Shown in pieces: positions 46,708 to 56,249 of a stretch of DNA of 64,000 nucleotides. Positions within the stretch are counted from its first letter, which is position 1. Each line of letters starts with the position of its first letter. This DNA comes from Methylobrevis albus (GTDB lineage Bacteria > Pseudomonadota > Alphaproteobacteria > Rhizobiales > Pleomorphomonadaceae): assembly GCF_015904235.1 (NCBI RefSeq), contig NZ_JADZLT010000050.1, positions 62,001 through 126,000 on the forward strand, read 5' to 3'. The notes beneath the pieces were generated by a model. It saw only the letters and a program-made list of their open reading frames with translations, did no database searches and had not been told where the DNA came from. A program made the translations under genes and the position numbers.

Positions 46708-47328
46708 TTATCCTAGAATGAATTTGTCGCCATTTTTCTTTTGCAAGAATAGAGCCAGCTCCTTAGTCCTCACTTCACTAATATACAAACCATTGTTTAT
46801 TGAGAGAATTAACTCTCTCGTATTATCGCAGATAAAGACATTTTCATTTATATAATCAATATATTTTATATAGTTTTTTGTATTCTGAAATTGATGGTAC
46901 TTTTCTGCGCATCCTGTTAAGTTTCCAATATTTGTATCCCACATTGGAAAAACTTCTGGACAGATAAAGTGTAAATACTTTGAAGATGGGATGCCGAGGC
47001 CGTTGAATCCTCTAAATATTATATCGATGATTGATTTCAATTGTGGTACTGATTTATTTTCTATCTCATCTAGATTGCAAAGACGTATTGTTGAATTTAT
47101 GAACTCAGATGAAATATCGTTGAAACCAATACCTCCCTGATTTCGCCCCATCCACAAGTAAACAAACGATTTTACAACACGTATTTCGTTTCTTATATCA
47201 TCGAAATTTCCAGATTTCGTCTTCGCCATAGCTGACAATACAATAGGATAACTATATATATACGCTTGATTCTTGTTGTCTAACTCGATTGTCGAGCCCG
47301 GTTTTCGGCTTATGGAAATGGCGCTCAA
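46708..47328 (-). CDS. AT-rich orphan gene, protein of unknown function
   Basis: The coding DNA is far more AT-rich than anything else here: bases 46801-46860 contain 16 G+C of 60. I start it at TTG 47328, preceded by GGGAGGGG (206 residues); a TTG at 47364 or an ATG at 47229 (MAKTKSGNFDDIR) are alternatives. The protein is Asn/Ile/Lys-rich, with VVKSFVYLWMGRNQGG and the notable segment PSSKYLHFICPEVFPMWDTNIG, which resembles a motif in assorted small helical, HhH-like hypothetical proteins. No signal peptide or catalytic motif is certain. It was probably acquired horizontally; a role in defence is only speculation. Confidence 0.7.
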   Translation of the reverse strand: MSAISISRKPGSTIELDNKNQAYIYSYPIVLSAMAKTKSGNFDDIRNEIRVVKSFVYLWMGRNQGGIGFNDISSEFINSTIRLCNLDEIENKSVPQLKSIIDIIFRGFNGLGIPSSKYLHFICPEVFPMWDTNIGNLTGCAEKYHQFQNTKNYIKYIDYINENVFICDNTRELILSINNGLYISEVRTKELALFLQKKNGDKFILG

Positions 47329-47385
47329 GTTCCCCTCCCTCAACCGACGCTGGCGGCAAGTCAAATCATAGAACCCTCTATTCCA

Positions 47386-47414
47386 TTGACACCATCCGCC
47401 CTTGGGCCTATCTC
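47386..47414 (+). promoter_or_regulatory. groESL promoter
   Basis: A TTGACA -35 box (47386-47391) is separated by 17 nt from TATCTC (47409-47414), a good match to the housekeeping sigma consensus in Alphaproteobacteria. The CIRCE operator begins 10 nt downstream, where the transcript should start. Confidence 0.75.
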
Positions 47415-47423
47415 AACCACGCC

Positions 47424-47450
47424 GTAGCACTCGCCAAGGCGGAGTGCTAA
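47424..47450 (+). promoter_or_regulatory. CIRCE operator (HrcA binding site)
   Basis: GTAGCACTC-N9-GAGTGCTAA matches the CIRCE consensus TTAGCACTC-N9-GAGTGCTAA with one mismatch in the first base. It sits between the promoter and groES, so HrcA should repress the operon until heat stress titrates GroEL. Confidence 0.95.
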
Positions 47451-47515
47451 CAGGCCAACGAGTTTACCCTTCGTGCCGCGCGTTCAGCGCAGGCGCGTCC
47501 GAGAGGAGCCACCCC

Positions 47516-47803
47516 ATGAATTTCCGTCCGCTGCACGATCGCGTGGTCGTCCGTCGCCTCGAGTCCGAAGAGCGCACGGCCGGCGGCATCATCATCCCCG
47601 ATACGGCGAAGGAAAAGCCGCAGCAGGGTGAGATCATCGCCGTCGGCCCGGGTGCCCGCGATGAAAGCGGCAAGGTCGTGGCGCTCGACGTCAAGGCCGG
47701 CGACAAGGTTCTGTTCGGCAAGTGGTCGGGCACCGAAGTCAAGATCGATGGTCAGGACGTCCTGATCATGAAGGAAAGCGACATCATGGGTATCGTCGGC
47801 TGA
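47516..47803 (+). CDS. groES: Co-chaperonin GroES
   Basis: A 95-residue cap of the GroEL chaperonin, starting at ATG 47516 ([15 protein letters not shown]) after GAGAGGAG. The mobile loop region [22 protein letters not shown] and the C-terminal [15 protein letters not shown] are normal. It is the first gene of the heat-shock operon under promoter and CIRCE control and lies 53 nt upstream of groEL. Confidence 0.98.
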   Translation: MNFRPLHDRVVVRRLESEERTAGGIIIPDTAKEKPQQGEIIAVGPGARDESGKVVALDVKAGDKVLFGKWSGTEVKIDGQDVLIMKESDIMGIVG

Positions 47804-47829
47804 CGACCTGCCCTGCTTGCCTTTCCTGA

Positions 47830-49497
<1,668 letters not shown>

Positions 49498-49542
49498 TCC
49501 GACAGGATCGGAAGGACCTCGTTCCATCCGGACGACATCGCG

Positions 49543-49571
49543 AAGGGCGCGGCGCAAGCCGCGCCCTTTGT
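49543..49571 (+). terminator. Terminator after groEL
   Basis: An 11-bp perfect stem (AAGGGCGCGGC with GCCGCGCCCTT) around a GCAA loop lies 46 nt after the groEL stop, followed by a short T-run. The U-tract is weak, so read-through is possible. Confidence 0.65.
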
Positions 49572-49772
49572 GCGTCAAGGCGTGGTGACAACCGGCTTCG
49601 GGTCGCTTTCGCCGGGAAATCGGCGACGATCCTGCTCACGGGCGCGTGATTGTTCGCAAGGCGACGACAATAAGTCTCTGACGGCGTGGCTATCGCAGGT
49701 GCGAAGAGACACGTAGACAGGGGCCATACGACGCGGACGTCTGATGTCTGCGGTCCTACCGGAGACATCGTG

Positions 49773-50234
49773 ATGAGCCAGCCGACCCGCTACTACATCC
49801 CCGCCCTCGCCTCGGTCTATGCCGGGCTGACCCCGCTCGCCGAGGCGCTGCTGCGCGTCGTCGTCGGCGGCTTCCTGGTGCCGCACGGCGCGCAGAAGCT
49901 GTTCGGCGCCTTCGGCGGCTACGGCCTCGCCGGCACCGGCGGCTTCATGGAAAGCCTCGGCTTCACGCCGGGCGTGCTGTTCGCCTTCCTCGTCGGCTTC
50001 GTCGAGTTCTTCGGCGGCATCGCCATCGCGATCGGCTTCCTGACCCGCCCGTTCGCCCTCGCCGCGACCGGCGTGCTGTTCGTCGCCGCGGTGTCGGTGC
50101 ACCTCGCCAACGGCTTCTTCAACCAGGCCGGTGGCTGGGAGTTCGCCGGGCTCTGGACGATCGCCGCGCTCTACTTCGCGGTTCGCGGCGGCGGCCGCTA
50201 CTCGGTCGATGCCAAGCTCGGCCGCGAGTTCTGA
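49773..50234 (+). CDS. DoxX-family membrane protein
   Basis: A 153-residue inner-membrane protein with about four hydrophobic helices, starting at ATG 49773 with GGAG at 49761-49764. Landmarks are LLRVVVGGFLVPHGAQKLFGAFGGYG and FLVGFVEFFGGIAIAIGFLTRPFAL, the DoxX signature. Members take part in quinone-linked or redox functions, but most are uncharacterised. It is followed by a strong terminator. Confidence 0.92.
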   Translation: MSQPTRYYIPALASVYAGLTPLAEALLRVVVGGFLVPHGAQKLFGAFGGYGLAGTGGFMESLGFTPGVLFAFLVGFVEFFGGIAIAIGFLTRPFALAATGVLFVAAVSVHLANGFFNQAGGWEFAGLWTIAALYFAVRGGGRYSVDAKLGREF

Positions 50235-50280
50235 GCGACATCTTCGCCCGGCCGACCCCGTGCCGGTCCGGCTGACGACA

Positions 50281-50318
50281 AAAAAGGGGCGCGACCCGAG
50301 CCGGTCGCGCCCCTTCTT
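50281..50318 (+). terminator. Intrinsic terminator after the DoxX gene
   Basis: GGGGCGCGACC and GGTCGCGCCCC form a perfect 11-bp stem around CGAGCC. A-residues precede it and TTCTT follows, so it may also serve the convergent DUF2927 gene. Confidence 0.85.
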
Positions 50319-50384
50319 GCTGTCCCCGTCCGAAGAGCGCCGGTACCGCGAACCCCCGCTGCGGAATCGGCCGGACGACCTGTC

Positions 50385-51152
50385 CTAGCGCACGCGCTTG
50401 CGGGCGGCGGCGATCAGGTCGCCCATGATCGGCTGCACATCGGCCATCGTCATGCCGTGCCGCACACGCGGATCATAGAGCATGCTGACGATGGCGCGGT
50501 CGAAGGCGGTGATGCGGGTAAACGGGCTGCGGTCGTTGAACATCGAGTGGACGAGGCTCGAATGATCGTTGAGCGGCCCGAGCCCCTGCAGGATCTCCTC
50601 GACCATGCAGCGGCGGAACAGCGCCTCACCGTCGTCGGAGACGATGAACACGGTGGTGCGGGTGATCGAGCTGCGGTCGAAGTCCATCGCGGCGAGGCAC
50701 TGGCCCGGCACGGCTCGGCCGTGGCCGCCCCAGACGTCGGCGCGCACCTGCTTGACGTAGTTCTTGCGGTCGACGATCACGACCCGGAAATTCGCGGCTT
50801 CGCCGGGAGCGGCGAGGCGCGCATCGACGCCGGCGACGAGCTTCGGCAGCGTGCGGATGAAGCCGGTGACGGCGGCATGGCGACCGATCGAGGAGTGATC
50901 CTCGACCGAGAAGCGGACCGGGCCGGCGAACTTCTTCACGACCTTGCCGCGCCAGTTGCCCCCGCCATGCTCGAGACCGAACACGGTGCGCGCGAAGCCG
51001 GCGGCGAGTTCCGCATCGGCGATGCTCTTGAGGCCGCCGGCGGCGGCGACGGGGACGGTGGCCACCATCACGCCGAGGGCGAGCAGGCCGGCGATGCGGA
51101 CACGACGTAGGACCGAACAAGCGTGCGCCATCGCGCCCCGGACAAGCGACAT
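50385..51152 (-). CDS. Exported DUF2927 protein
   Basis: A 255-residue protein. I chose ATG 51152 (MSLVRGAMAHAC), preceded by GGAG, over a TTG at 51191. A signal peptide covers about residues 15-38 (IAGLLALGVMVATVPVAAA). The C-terminal half has the family segments FRRCMVEEILQGLGPLNDHSSLVHSMFND and the late AIVSMLYDPRVRHGMT. DUF2927 proteins are exported and common in Alphaproteobacteria, and the Glu-rich helix recalls metallopeptidase folds, but activity is unproven. It is divergent from cheZ2, with a 17-bp palindrome between. Confidence 0.85.
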   Translation of the reverse strand: MSLVRGAMAHACSVLRRVRIAGLLALGVMVATVPVAAAGGLKSIADAELAAGFARTVFGLEHGGGNWRGKVVKKFAGPVRFSVEDHSSIGRHAAVTGFIRTLPKLVAGVDARLAAPGEAANFRVVIVDRKNYVKQVRADVWGGHGRAVPGQCLAAMDFDRSSITRTTVFIVSDDGEALFRRCMVEEILQGLGPLNDHSSLVHSMFNDRSPFTRITAFDRAIVSMLYDPRVRHGMTMADVQPIMGDLIAAARKRVR

Positions 51153-51249
51153 TCCCGTCTCCAACAATGTTGCGATCCGGTTCTTGTCCAAGGGGATGCC
51201 CGCCGGCTCGGGCAGTCCCGGCGTGCCTGGAATCTGGCGCGCCCTAAAC

Positions 51250-51266
51250 TGTGATCATCGATCACA
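51250..51266. promoter_or_regulatory. 17-bp operator-like palindrome
   Basis: TGTGATC-ATC-GATCACA has perfect 7-bp arms around a 3-bp centre. It lies between the divergent DUF2927 and cheZ2 genes. The arms resemble CRP/FNR half-sites (TGTGA / TCACA) but the spacing is one base longer than the CRP consensus, so the regulator is unknown. Confidence 0.4.
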
Positions 51267-51420
51267 CGGTCGTGAGCATCGCTGAAATTAACGGTCCGGT
51301 CAACATTGCGTGAGCGGCGATCCGGGAATTTCTGCCTGCGGCGTTCGGGACGTCCAGAACCGCTTGTTAACCGTCCCCGGCTAGGCTGTCCGTCGGATTT
51401 GGGTCGGGGACTGACAAGAC

Positions 51421-52131
51421 ATGACGAGCCGGCGGGCATTCAGGATCGAGGCTCTTCTCAACGGTGGAGCCCAGCAAGCGGCAACGACCGGCGACTCTGA
51501 TCGCTCCGGTCAGATCCTGAAGGAGATCAGCGAGTTACGGCGCATGATCCAGCCGACTCAGGAGGTGAGCCAGGCCGTTCTCGACGACTATCGCCGGCAA
51601 TTCGCCGAAGCGATGAAGCTGAAGGACGAGCTGGACGAGATCCAGCAGGCGATCCTGCAGACCAAGCGCGAGATCGCGACGCTGCACGTCAACAACTTCG
51701 AGGGACGCGAGATGACGCGCGTCACCGACGAGCTCGACGCGGTGGTGAACGGCACCGAAGCGGCGACCGAAGCGATCCTCGCCGCTGCCGAGCACATCGA
51801 CGACGCCGCCAACACGCTCGCCGCGCGCACCAAGGGCCAGGACAACGCCCTCGCCGCCGATATCCAGGAGCGCGTCGTCACGATCTTCGAGGCGTGCAAC
51901 TTCCAGGACCTCACCGGCCAGCGCATCACCAAGGTCGTCAATGCGCTGCGCTTCATCGAGGATCGCGTCAGCCGGATGATCGAGATCTGGGGCGGCATGG
52001 AGAGCTTCGCCAGCGTCGAGGCCGAAACCCGCGCCAAGGCCGAGGGCGACGCCGCCCTGCTCAACGGCCCCTCCCTCGTCACCGACGACGACATTGCCAG
52101 CCAGGACGACATCGACGCGCTGTTCGCCTGA
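51421..52131 (+). CDS. Second CheZ-family protein phosphatase
   Basis: A 236-residue mostly helical protein. The catalytic helix FEACNFQDLTGQRITKVVNAL carries the essential D163 and Q167 pair. Residues 33-100 form a long charged coiled coil (ILKEISELRRMI, RRQFAEAMKLKDELDEIQQAI). Its C-terminus SQDDIDALFA matches that of the first CheZ (SQNDIDDMFP) and resembles the FliM CheY-binding peptide. It is not adjacent to other chemotaxis genes. It may serve a different CheY or a receiver protein outside classical chemotaxis. Confidence 0.88.
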   Translation: MTSRRAFRIEALLNGGAQQAATTGDSDRSGQILKEISELRRMIQPTQEVSQAVLDDYRRQFAEAMKLKDELDEIQQAILQTKREIATLHVNNFEGREMTRVTDELDAVVNGTEAATEAILAAAEHIDDAANTLAARTKGQDNALAADIQERVVTIFEACNFQDLTGQRITKVVNALRFIEDRVSRMIEIWGGMESFASVEAETRAKAEGDAALLNGPSLVTDDDIASQDDIDALFA

Positions 52132-52271
52132 GCGACACCGCCGAAGCATCGCCCCTGGCGCTTCGAAGCAGAACCCTCACGCCGGTCGCGTCACCCCCGC
52201 GACAGGCGTGAAATCTTGCGCTATCTTGCGCGGATTGCTGTTTCGAAGTTGTTCGGCCGCCGGGGTGCGAC

Positions 52272-52760
52272 ATGCGCAAGTTTTTTGCTGCCGTCGTTGT
52301 CTTGCTTGCATTTTCGATGACTTTGTCGCCCGCCTCGGCCCTCGAGGTCTGGCAGGGCGACGTGGTGGTGACGAGCGTCACGCCGGCCTGCGCAAATAGC
52401 GCCAGTCCGCGCAAGTCGATCGCGGTCGGTTCGATCCTGCGCAGCGTGCTGCGGCCGAAGCTGGTGTCGAACAACGGCAACGACACCCGCATCAGTTTCT
52501 TTCACGACCTCCAGGCGGTCTACGCGACCATCCTCGCCGGCGGCGCCATGCCCGACGGCACGATGACGACTTACGGCGTCTCGCACGAAGGCAAGCTGAT
52601 CGCCAACATCGGCAGCACTTACACCAGCTATGTCCAGACGCCGGCGACCATCACCTCGGCGGCGACCTTCGTGACGCTGACGATCCGGCTGCAGAACTTC
52701 CTGTTCATTCCGGGCTGCCGGGCCGGGCTCCGCGGCGTCTACAGCAAGCGGGTCGGGTAG
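52272..52760 (+). CDS. Secreted protein of unknown function, tandem paralogue 1
   Basis: A 162-residue protein with a signal peptide (FFAAVVVLLAFSMTLSPASA, cleavage near 23). The mature part begins LEVWQGDVVVTSVTPAC and ends with RLQNFLFIPGCRAG. Only two cysteines are seen (C40 and C149), which could form one disulfide. The composition (Thr, Ser, Val, Asn) suggests a beta-rich extracytoplasmic domain. The next gene, 50 nt downstream, encodes a protein with the same plan. I recognise no family. Confidence 0.85.
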   Translation: MRKFFAAVVVLLAFSMTLSPASALEVWQGDVVVTSVTPACANSASPRKSIAVGSILRSVLRPKLVSNNGNDTRISFFHDLQAVYATILAGGAMPDGTMTTYGVSHEGKLIANIGSTYTSYVQTPATITSAATFVTLTIRLQNFLFIPGCRAGLRGVYSKRVG

Positions 52761-52810
52761 CCGCCGGCCGGCCCGGTAACGCCAGTTCGAATTCGAGGGA
52801 CCTCAAGCCG

Positions 52811-53266
52811 ATGCGCACGTTGCTTCTCGCCCTCGTCCTCGCCGCGACCATCCAGCCGGCGCGGGCGGAATCGCTCTGGGTCGGCACGGCCTTCGTCACC
52901 GAGGCGACCAGCGTCTGCGGTTCGGCCGCCACGGTCGGCGATTTCGGCCGGCTGATCTATCGCCCCGCCGGCACCGCCCTCGGCAACGACGCCGACAGCA
53001 CGCTCGCCTACGTCACCTCCCGCGCCAGCGTGACGATGTTCGTGCCCAACAATACCTTCCGGGCGAACATCAACTACTCGGGCCAGGCGATCAGTTCGCA
53101 GGTGACCGTCACGACGCGGACCGGCGGCATCCTGGGCTGGACGCTGAGCCCGGCGGTGCTGGCGACCTCGACAACGCGCGCGTCACTCACCGCCCGCCTT
53201 GCAAACTTCTTCGCCGTCTCGGGCTGCACGGTGAGCCTGCAGGCCAACCTCGTGCAAATCCCGTGA
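52811..53266 (+). CDS. Secreted protein of unknown function, tandem paralogue 2
   Basis: A 151-residue protein with signal peptide LLLALVLAATIQPARA (cleavage near 19) and GAGGGA upstream of ATG 52811. The mature part starts ESLWVGTAFVTEATSVC and ends ARLANFFAVSGCTVSL; C36 and C139 fall where the cysteines of paralogue 1 lie (spacing 103 against 109). Shared features are W-x-G near the start, VT before the first Cys, a central Arg/Pro segment, an F/N-rich middle and the closing RL-NF-GC block. The two genes probably arose by duplication. Confidence 0.85.
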   Translation: MRTLLLALVLAATIQPARAESLWVGTAFVTEATSVCGSAATVGDFGRLIYRPAGTALGNDADSTLAYVTSRASVTMFVPNNTFRANINYSGQAISSQVTVTTRTGGILGWTLSPAVLATSTTRASLTARLANFFAVSGCTVSLQANLVQIP

Positions 53267-53421
53267 GCGGAGCTTGCCGTGGCTCGGCTCCGTTGCGCGC
53301 GACGCGCTGGACCGGGCGGCGTCGTCCGACCATGGCCGCCGCCGCACGGTGCGAATCCGGCTTGCAAAGCCAGGATGCCGCTTGCTAGAACAAATAACGA
53401 ACATTTTTCGCGACGGATCCC

Positions 53422-54057
53422 ATGACCCTTCCCGATGGCCTCTCGATCGGACCCGACGGTGCCGCCCGCTGCTGGTGGCACGGCGAGAAGGACGACTATC
53501 GGCGCTATCACGACGAGGAGTGGGGGCGGCCGGTCGGCGATGACACAAAGCTGTTCGAAAAGCTCTGCCTCGAAGGATTCCAGTCCGGGCTCTCCTGGCT
53601 GACGATCCTGCGCAAGCGCGAGAATTTCCGGCGCGGCTTTGCGGAGTTCGACATCGACCGCGTCGCGGCCTTCGGCGACGCCGATGTCGAGCGGCTGCTC
53701 GGCGATGCCGGTATCGTCCGCCACCGCGCCAAGATCCTGTCGGTGATCAACAACGCCCGCCGCGCCCGCGACCTCATCGACGAGACCGGGTCGCTCGCCG
53801 CCTTCGTCTGGCGCCACGAGCCCGACCCGGCGACGCGGCCGCCGGTGATGACGCTCGGCGCCGCCCGGGGACTGACGAAGACGCCGGAGTCGATAGCGCT
53901 GTCGAAGGCGCTGCTGAAGCGGGGCTGGAGTTTCGTCGGCCCGACCACTGTCTATGCGTTCATGCAATCGATGGGCGTCGTCAACGACCACCTCGAAGGC
54001 TGCTGCTGCCGCGCGCCTGTTGAAAAACTGCGCGCGGACTTCGTGCGGCCGCGGTAG
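53422..54057 (+). CDS. tag: DNA-3-methyladenine glycosylase I
   Basis: Excises 3-methyladenine. The 211-residue protein has the family landmarks RCWWHGEKDDYRRYHDEEWGRP near 16-37, LFEKLCLEGFQSGLSWLTILRKRENF, and GPTTVYAFMQSMGVVNDHLEGCC near the end, including the zinc-binding cysteines and His. Length and motifs are normal. It is an isolated gene convergent with hisG. Confidence 0.96.
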   Translation: MTLPDGLSIGPDGAARCWWHGEKDDYRRYHDEEWGRPVGDDTKLFEKLCLEGFQSGLSWLTILRKRENFRRGFAEFDIDRVAAFGDADVERLLGDAGIVRHRAKILSVINNARRARDLIDETGSLAAFVWRHEPDPATRPPVMTLGAARGLTKTPESIALSKALLKRGWSFVGPTTVYAFMQSMGVVNDHLEGCCCRAPVEKLRADFVRPR

Positions 54058-54068
54058 GCGTTGCCGCC

Positions 54069-55091
54069 TCAGCCGATGCGTTTTGCAAGCGCGTCGTAGA
54101 GCCGGTTCTCCGCCTCGAACACGTAGTCGACCGCCGAGACCGCGACGGTGCGGGCGCCCTCCTCGATCAGCCACGACGAGAGGTCGTGGATTGCCTTCAC
54201 CGGGCAGAGCAGCACGAGGCGGTCGTTCTCGGGCGGCAGCGGCAGCGTCGCGCCGAAGCGGTTGCCGGCGATGGCGGCGAAACGGTCGGCGCCGCCGATC
54301 GCCGCCTCGACGCGGCGGACCGCGCGGGCGCGAGCATCGGCCGCGATGCGCGTCAGCATGATGCGCGCGGCCTTGCGGGCGGTCGGCGACCAGTCGGCGC
54401 CGGTCGCGGCGACGAGGCAGGCCTCGGAGCGCATGATCGTCGCGTCGTCGACGACCTTCAGGCCGTTGTCGGCGAGGGTCCGGCCGGTCGAGGTGATGTC
54501 GACGATGAGTTCGGCGGTGCCCGCGGCCGGCGCGCCCTCGGTGGCACCGGGGCTCTCGACGATCAGGTAGTCGGAGATGCCGTGGCCGGTGAGGAAGCGG
54601 CGCGTCAGCGAGACGTATTTGGTCGCGACCCGCATCGGCCGGTGGTGCTTCAGGCGGAAGCGCGCCGCGACGTCGGCGAGGTCCGCCATCGAGACGACGT
54701 CGAGCCACGCCTGCGGCACCGCCGCGACGACGTTGGCGTGGCCGAAGCCGAGCTTGGTGACGAGGTGCGCCGGGGCGGGCGCGTCGGCGTCGAGGCTGGT
54801 GCCGGGATGGATCTCGTCCTGCGCGGCGCCGAGCGTCTCGTGCAGCAGGTCGAGGCCGGTGACGGCGAGGTGGACGTTGCCGGCGCCGACTTCGCGCGCA
54901 ATTTCGGAGGCCGAGCGGAACTGGACCTCGGCGCCGGCGACGCCGGCGATGGTGCCGAAGTAGTCGCGGCTGCCGCGCGCCTGGCGGACCTGCAGGCCGG
55001 AGCGCTCGAAGAAGGCGAGCGTCTGCTCCTGCAGGCGGCCCTTCGAAGGAACGGCGACGATCAGCGGTGCGGTGCTGGGCGATGTGGTCAC
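54069..55091 (-). CDS. hisG: ATP phosphoribosyltransferase HisG (340 residues)
   Basis: First enzyme of histidine synthesis, condensing ATP with PRPP. It starts at GTG 55091, overlapping the hisZ stop by 4 nt (GTGA). The catalytic part has VAVPSKGRLQEQTL near 12-25, VTGLDLLHE and the PRPP-binding segment IVDITSTGRTLADNGL. At 340 residues it is longer than the short HisG usually paired with HisZ, with an extra C-terminal region from about 240 that includes PENDRLVLLCPVKAIHDLSSWL. It is the last gene of the hisS-hisZ-hisG operon. Confidence 0.95.
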   Translation of the reverse strand: MTTSPSTAPLIVAVPSKGRLQEQTLAFFERSGLQVRQARGSRDYFGTIAGVAGAEVQFRSASEIAREVGAGNVHLAVTGLDLLHETLGAAQDEIHPGTSLDADAPAPAHLVTKLGFGHANVVAAVPQAWLDVVSMADLADVAARFRLKHHRPMRVATKYVSLTRRFLTGHGISDYLIVESPGATEGAPAAGTAELIVDITSTGRTLADNGLKVVDDATIMRSEACLVAATGADWSPTARKAARIMLTRIAADARARAVRRVEAAIGGADRFAAIAGNRFGATLPLPPENDRLVLLCPVKAIHDLSSWLIEEGARTVAVSAVDYVFEAENRLYDALAKRIG

Positions 55092-56245
55092 GATGTCGCC
55101 TCCCCGGCGAGGGCGGCGAGCCGTTCGGTCCAGACCGCAAAGCCGACGGCCCGGGTTCCGGGGGCCGCGCCGAAGCTCGGCATCAGCCCGTCGTAGCGGC
55201 CGCCGCCGCAGACCTGGCCGAGCGCCGGGGCGCGGCGGTCGGCGATGTCGAAGACGAAGCCGTCGTAGTAGCCGAGCCGGCGGCCGAAGCGGGCGGAGAA
55301 CACGACGTCGTCGATCGCGACGCCGGCATCGCGCAGCGCCGCGGTGCGGGCCGAGAACAGGTCGAGCGCGGTGGCAAACGCCCCTGCCCCGCCGGGAATG
55401 CGCGGCAGCAGCGCGGCGAGCCGGTCCTCGGCGCGTCGCAGCGGCGCCTCGATGGCGAGGAAGTCGGCGATCAGGGCGGCGTGCTCGGCCGGCATCACGT
55501 CCTCGGCGGCGAGGCTCGCCTGCTCCAGCACGCGCTCGGCGATCTCGGAGGTGGAGCGGCCGCCCACCGTCTGGATGCCGGCGATCGAGAGGATGTCGGC
55601 GAAGAGCTCGCCGACCTTTTCCGGCGGAAAGGCGGCGAGGGCGCCGATGACTTCCGCGTGCGGCGCGAACTGGGCGAAGCTCGCCCGCGGCGCCGTCATC
55701 CGCGCGACCGTCTCGTTGACCTTGGCCGGATCGCCGAACTGCGTCATCAGCCGGCGTTTCCAGGCCGGCGGCACGGCGAGCGCGCCGAGCAGGCGGGCGA
55801 ACAGGCCGACGTCGCCGGCGAGGATCGCCGGCGCCGCCAGCCCCGAGCCACGGGCGATGCCCAGCGCGAGGCCGAGCACTTCGGCGTCGGTGGCGGCGAT
55901 GTCGTGGCGGCCGATCACCTCGCCGCCCATCTGCCAGACTTCGTCGCCCTCGCCCGGGCGGCCATTGCGAAAAATCTTGCCGGAATAGGAGAAGCGGCCG
56001 CCGTCGCGTGACGCCGCGTCGCCGAGCACCTGACGGCAGACGGGGATTGTGAACTCCGGCCGCAGGCAGCGCTCGGTGCCGCGGCCGTCGACCACGACGA
56101 GAATGCGGCGGCGGAATTCCTCGCCCGAAATCCGGACGAAGTCCTCCATCGGCAGCAGCACCGGCACTTCCACCGGCTGGAAGCCGGCGGCGGCAAAGGC
56201 GGCCCCGGCGCGGGCGATGGCGGCGTCGAGCGCCTCGCGGCTCAT
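55088..56245 (-). CDS. hisZ: ATP phosphoribosyltransferase regulatory subunit HisZ
   Basis: A 385-residue histidyl-tRNA-synthetase-like protein without aminoacylation activity. It shows class II folds such as LRPEFTIPVCRQVL and the GRFSYSGKIFRNGRPGEGDEVWQMGGEVIG segment, and later [16 protein letters not shown]. HisZ binds HisG and mediates histidine feedback. It starts 4 nt after the hisS stop and overlaps the hisG GTG start, so the three genes are one operon. Confidence 0.95.
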   Translation of the reverse strand: MSREALDAAIARAGAAFAAAGFQPVEVPVLLPMEDFVRISGEEFRRRILVVVDGRGTERCLRPEFTIPVCRQVLGDAASRDGGRFSYSGKIFRNGRPGEGDEVWQMGGEVIGRHDIAATDAEVLGLALGIARGSGLAAPAILAGDVGLFARLLGALAVPPAWKRRLMTQFGDPAKVNETVARMTAPRASFAQFAPHAEVIGALAAFPPEKVGELFADILSIAGIQTVGGRSTSEIAERVLEQASLAAEDVMPAEHAALIADFLAIEAPLRRAEDRLAALLPRIPGGAGAFATALDLFSARTAALRDAGVAIDDVVFSARFGRRLGYYDGFVFDIADRRAPALGQVCGGGRYDGLMPSFGAAPGTRAVGFAVWTERLAALAGEATS

Positions 56246-56249
56246 CGGG

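Noticed and set aside
49575..50102. Minus-strand ORF opposite the DoxX gene
   Set aside because: Its product is Asp/Glu/Arg/Ala-rich low complexity, and the plus strand gives a clear DoxX protein with hydrophobic helices.
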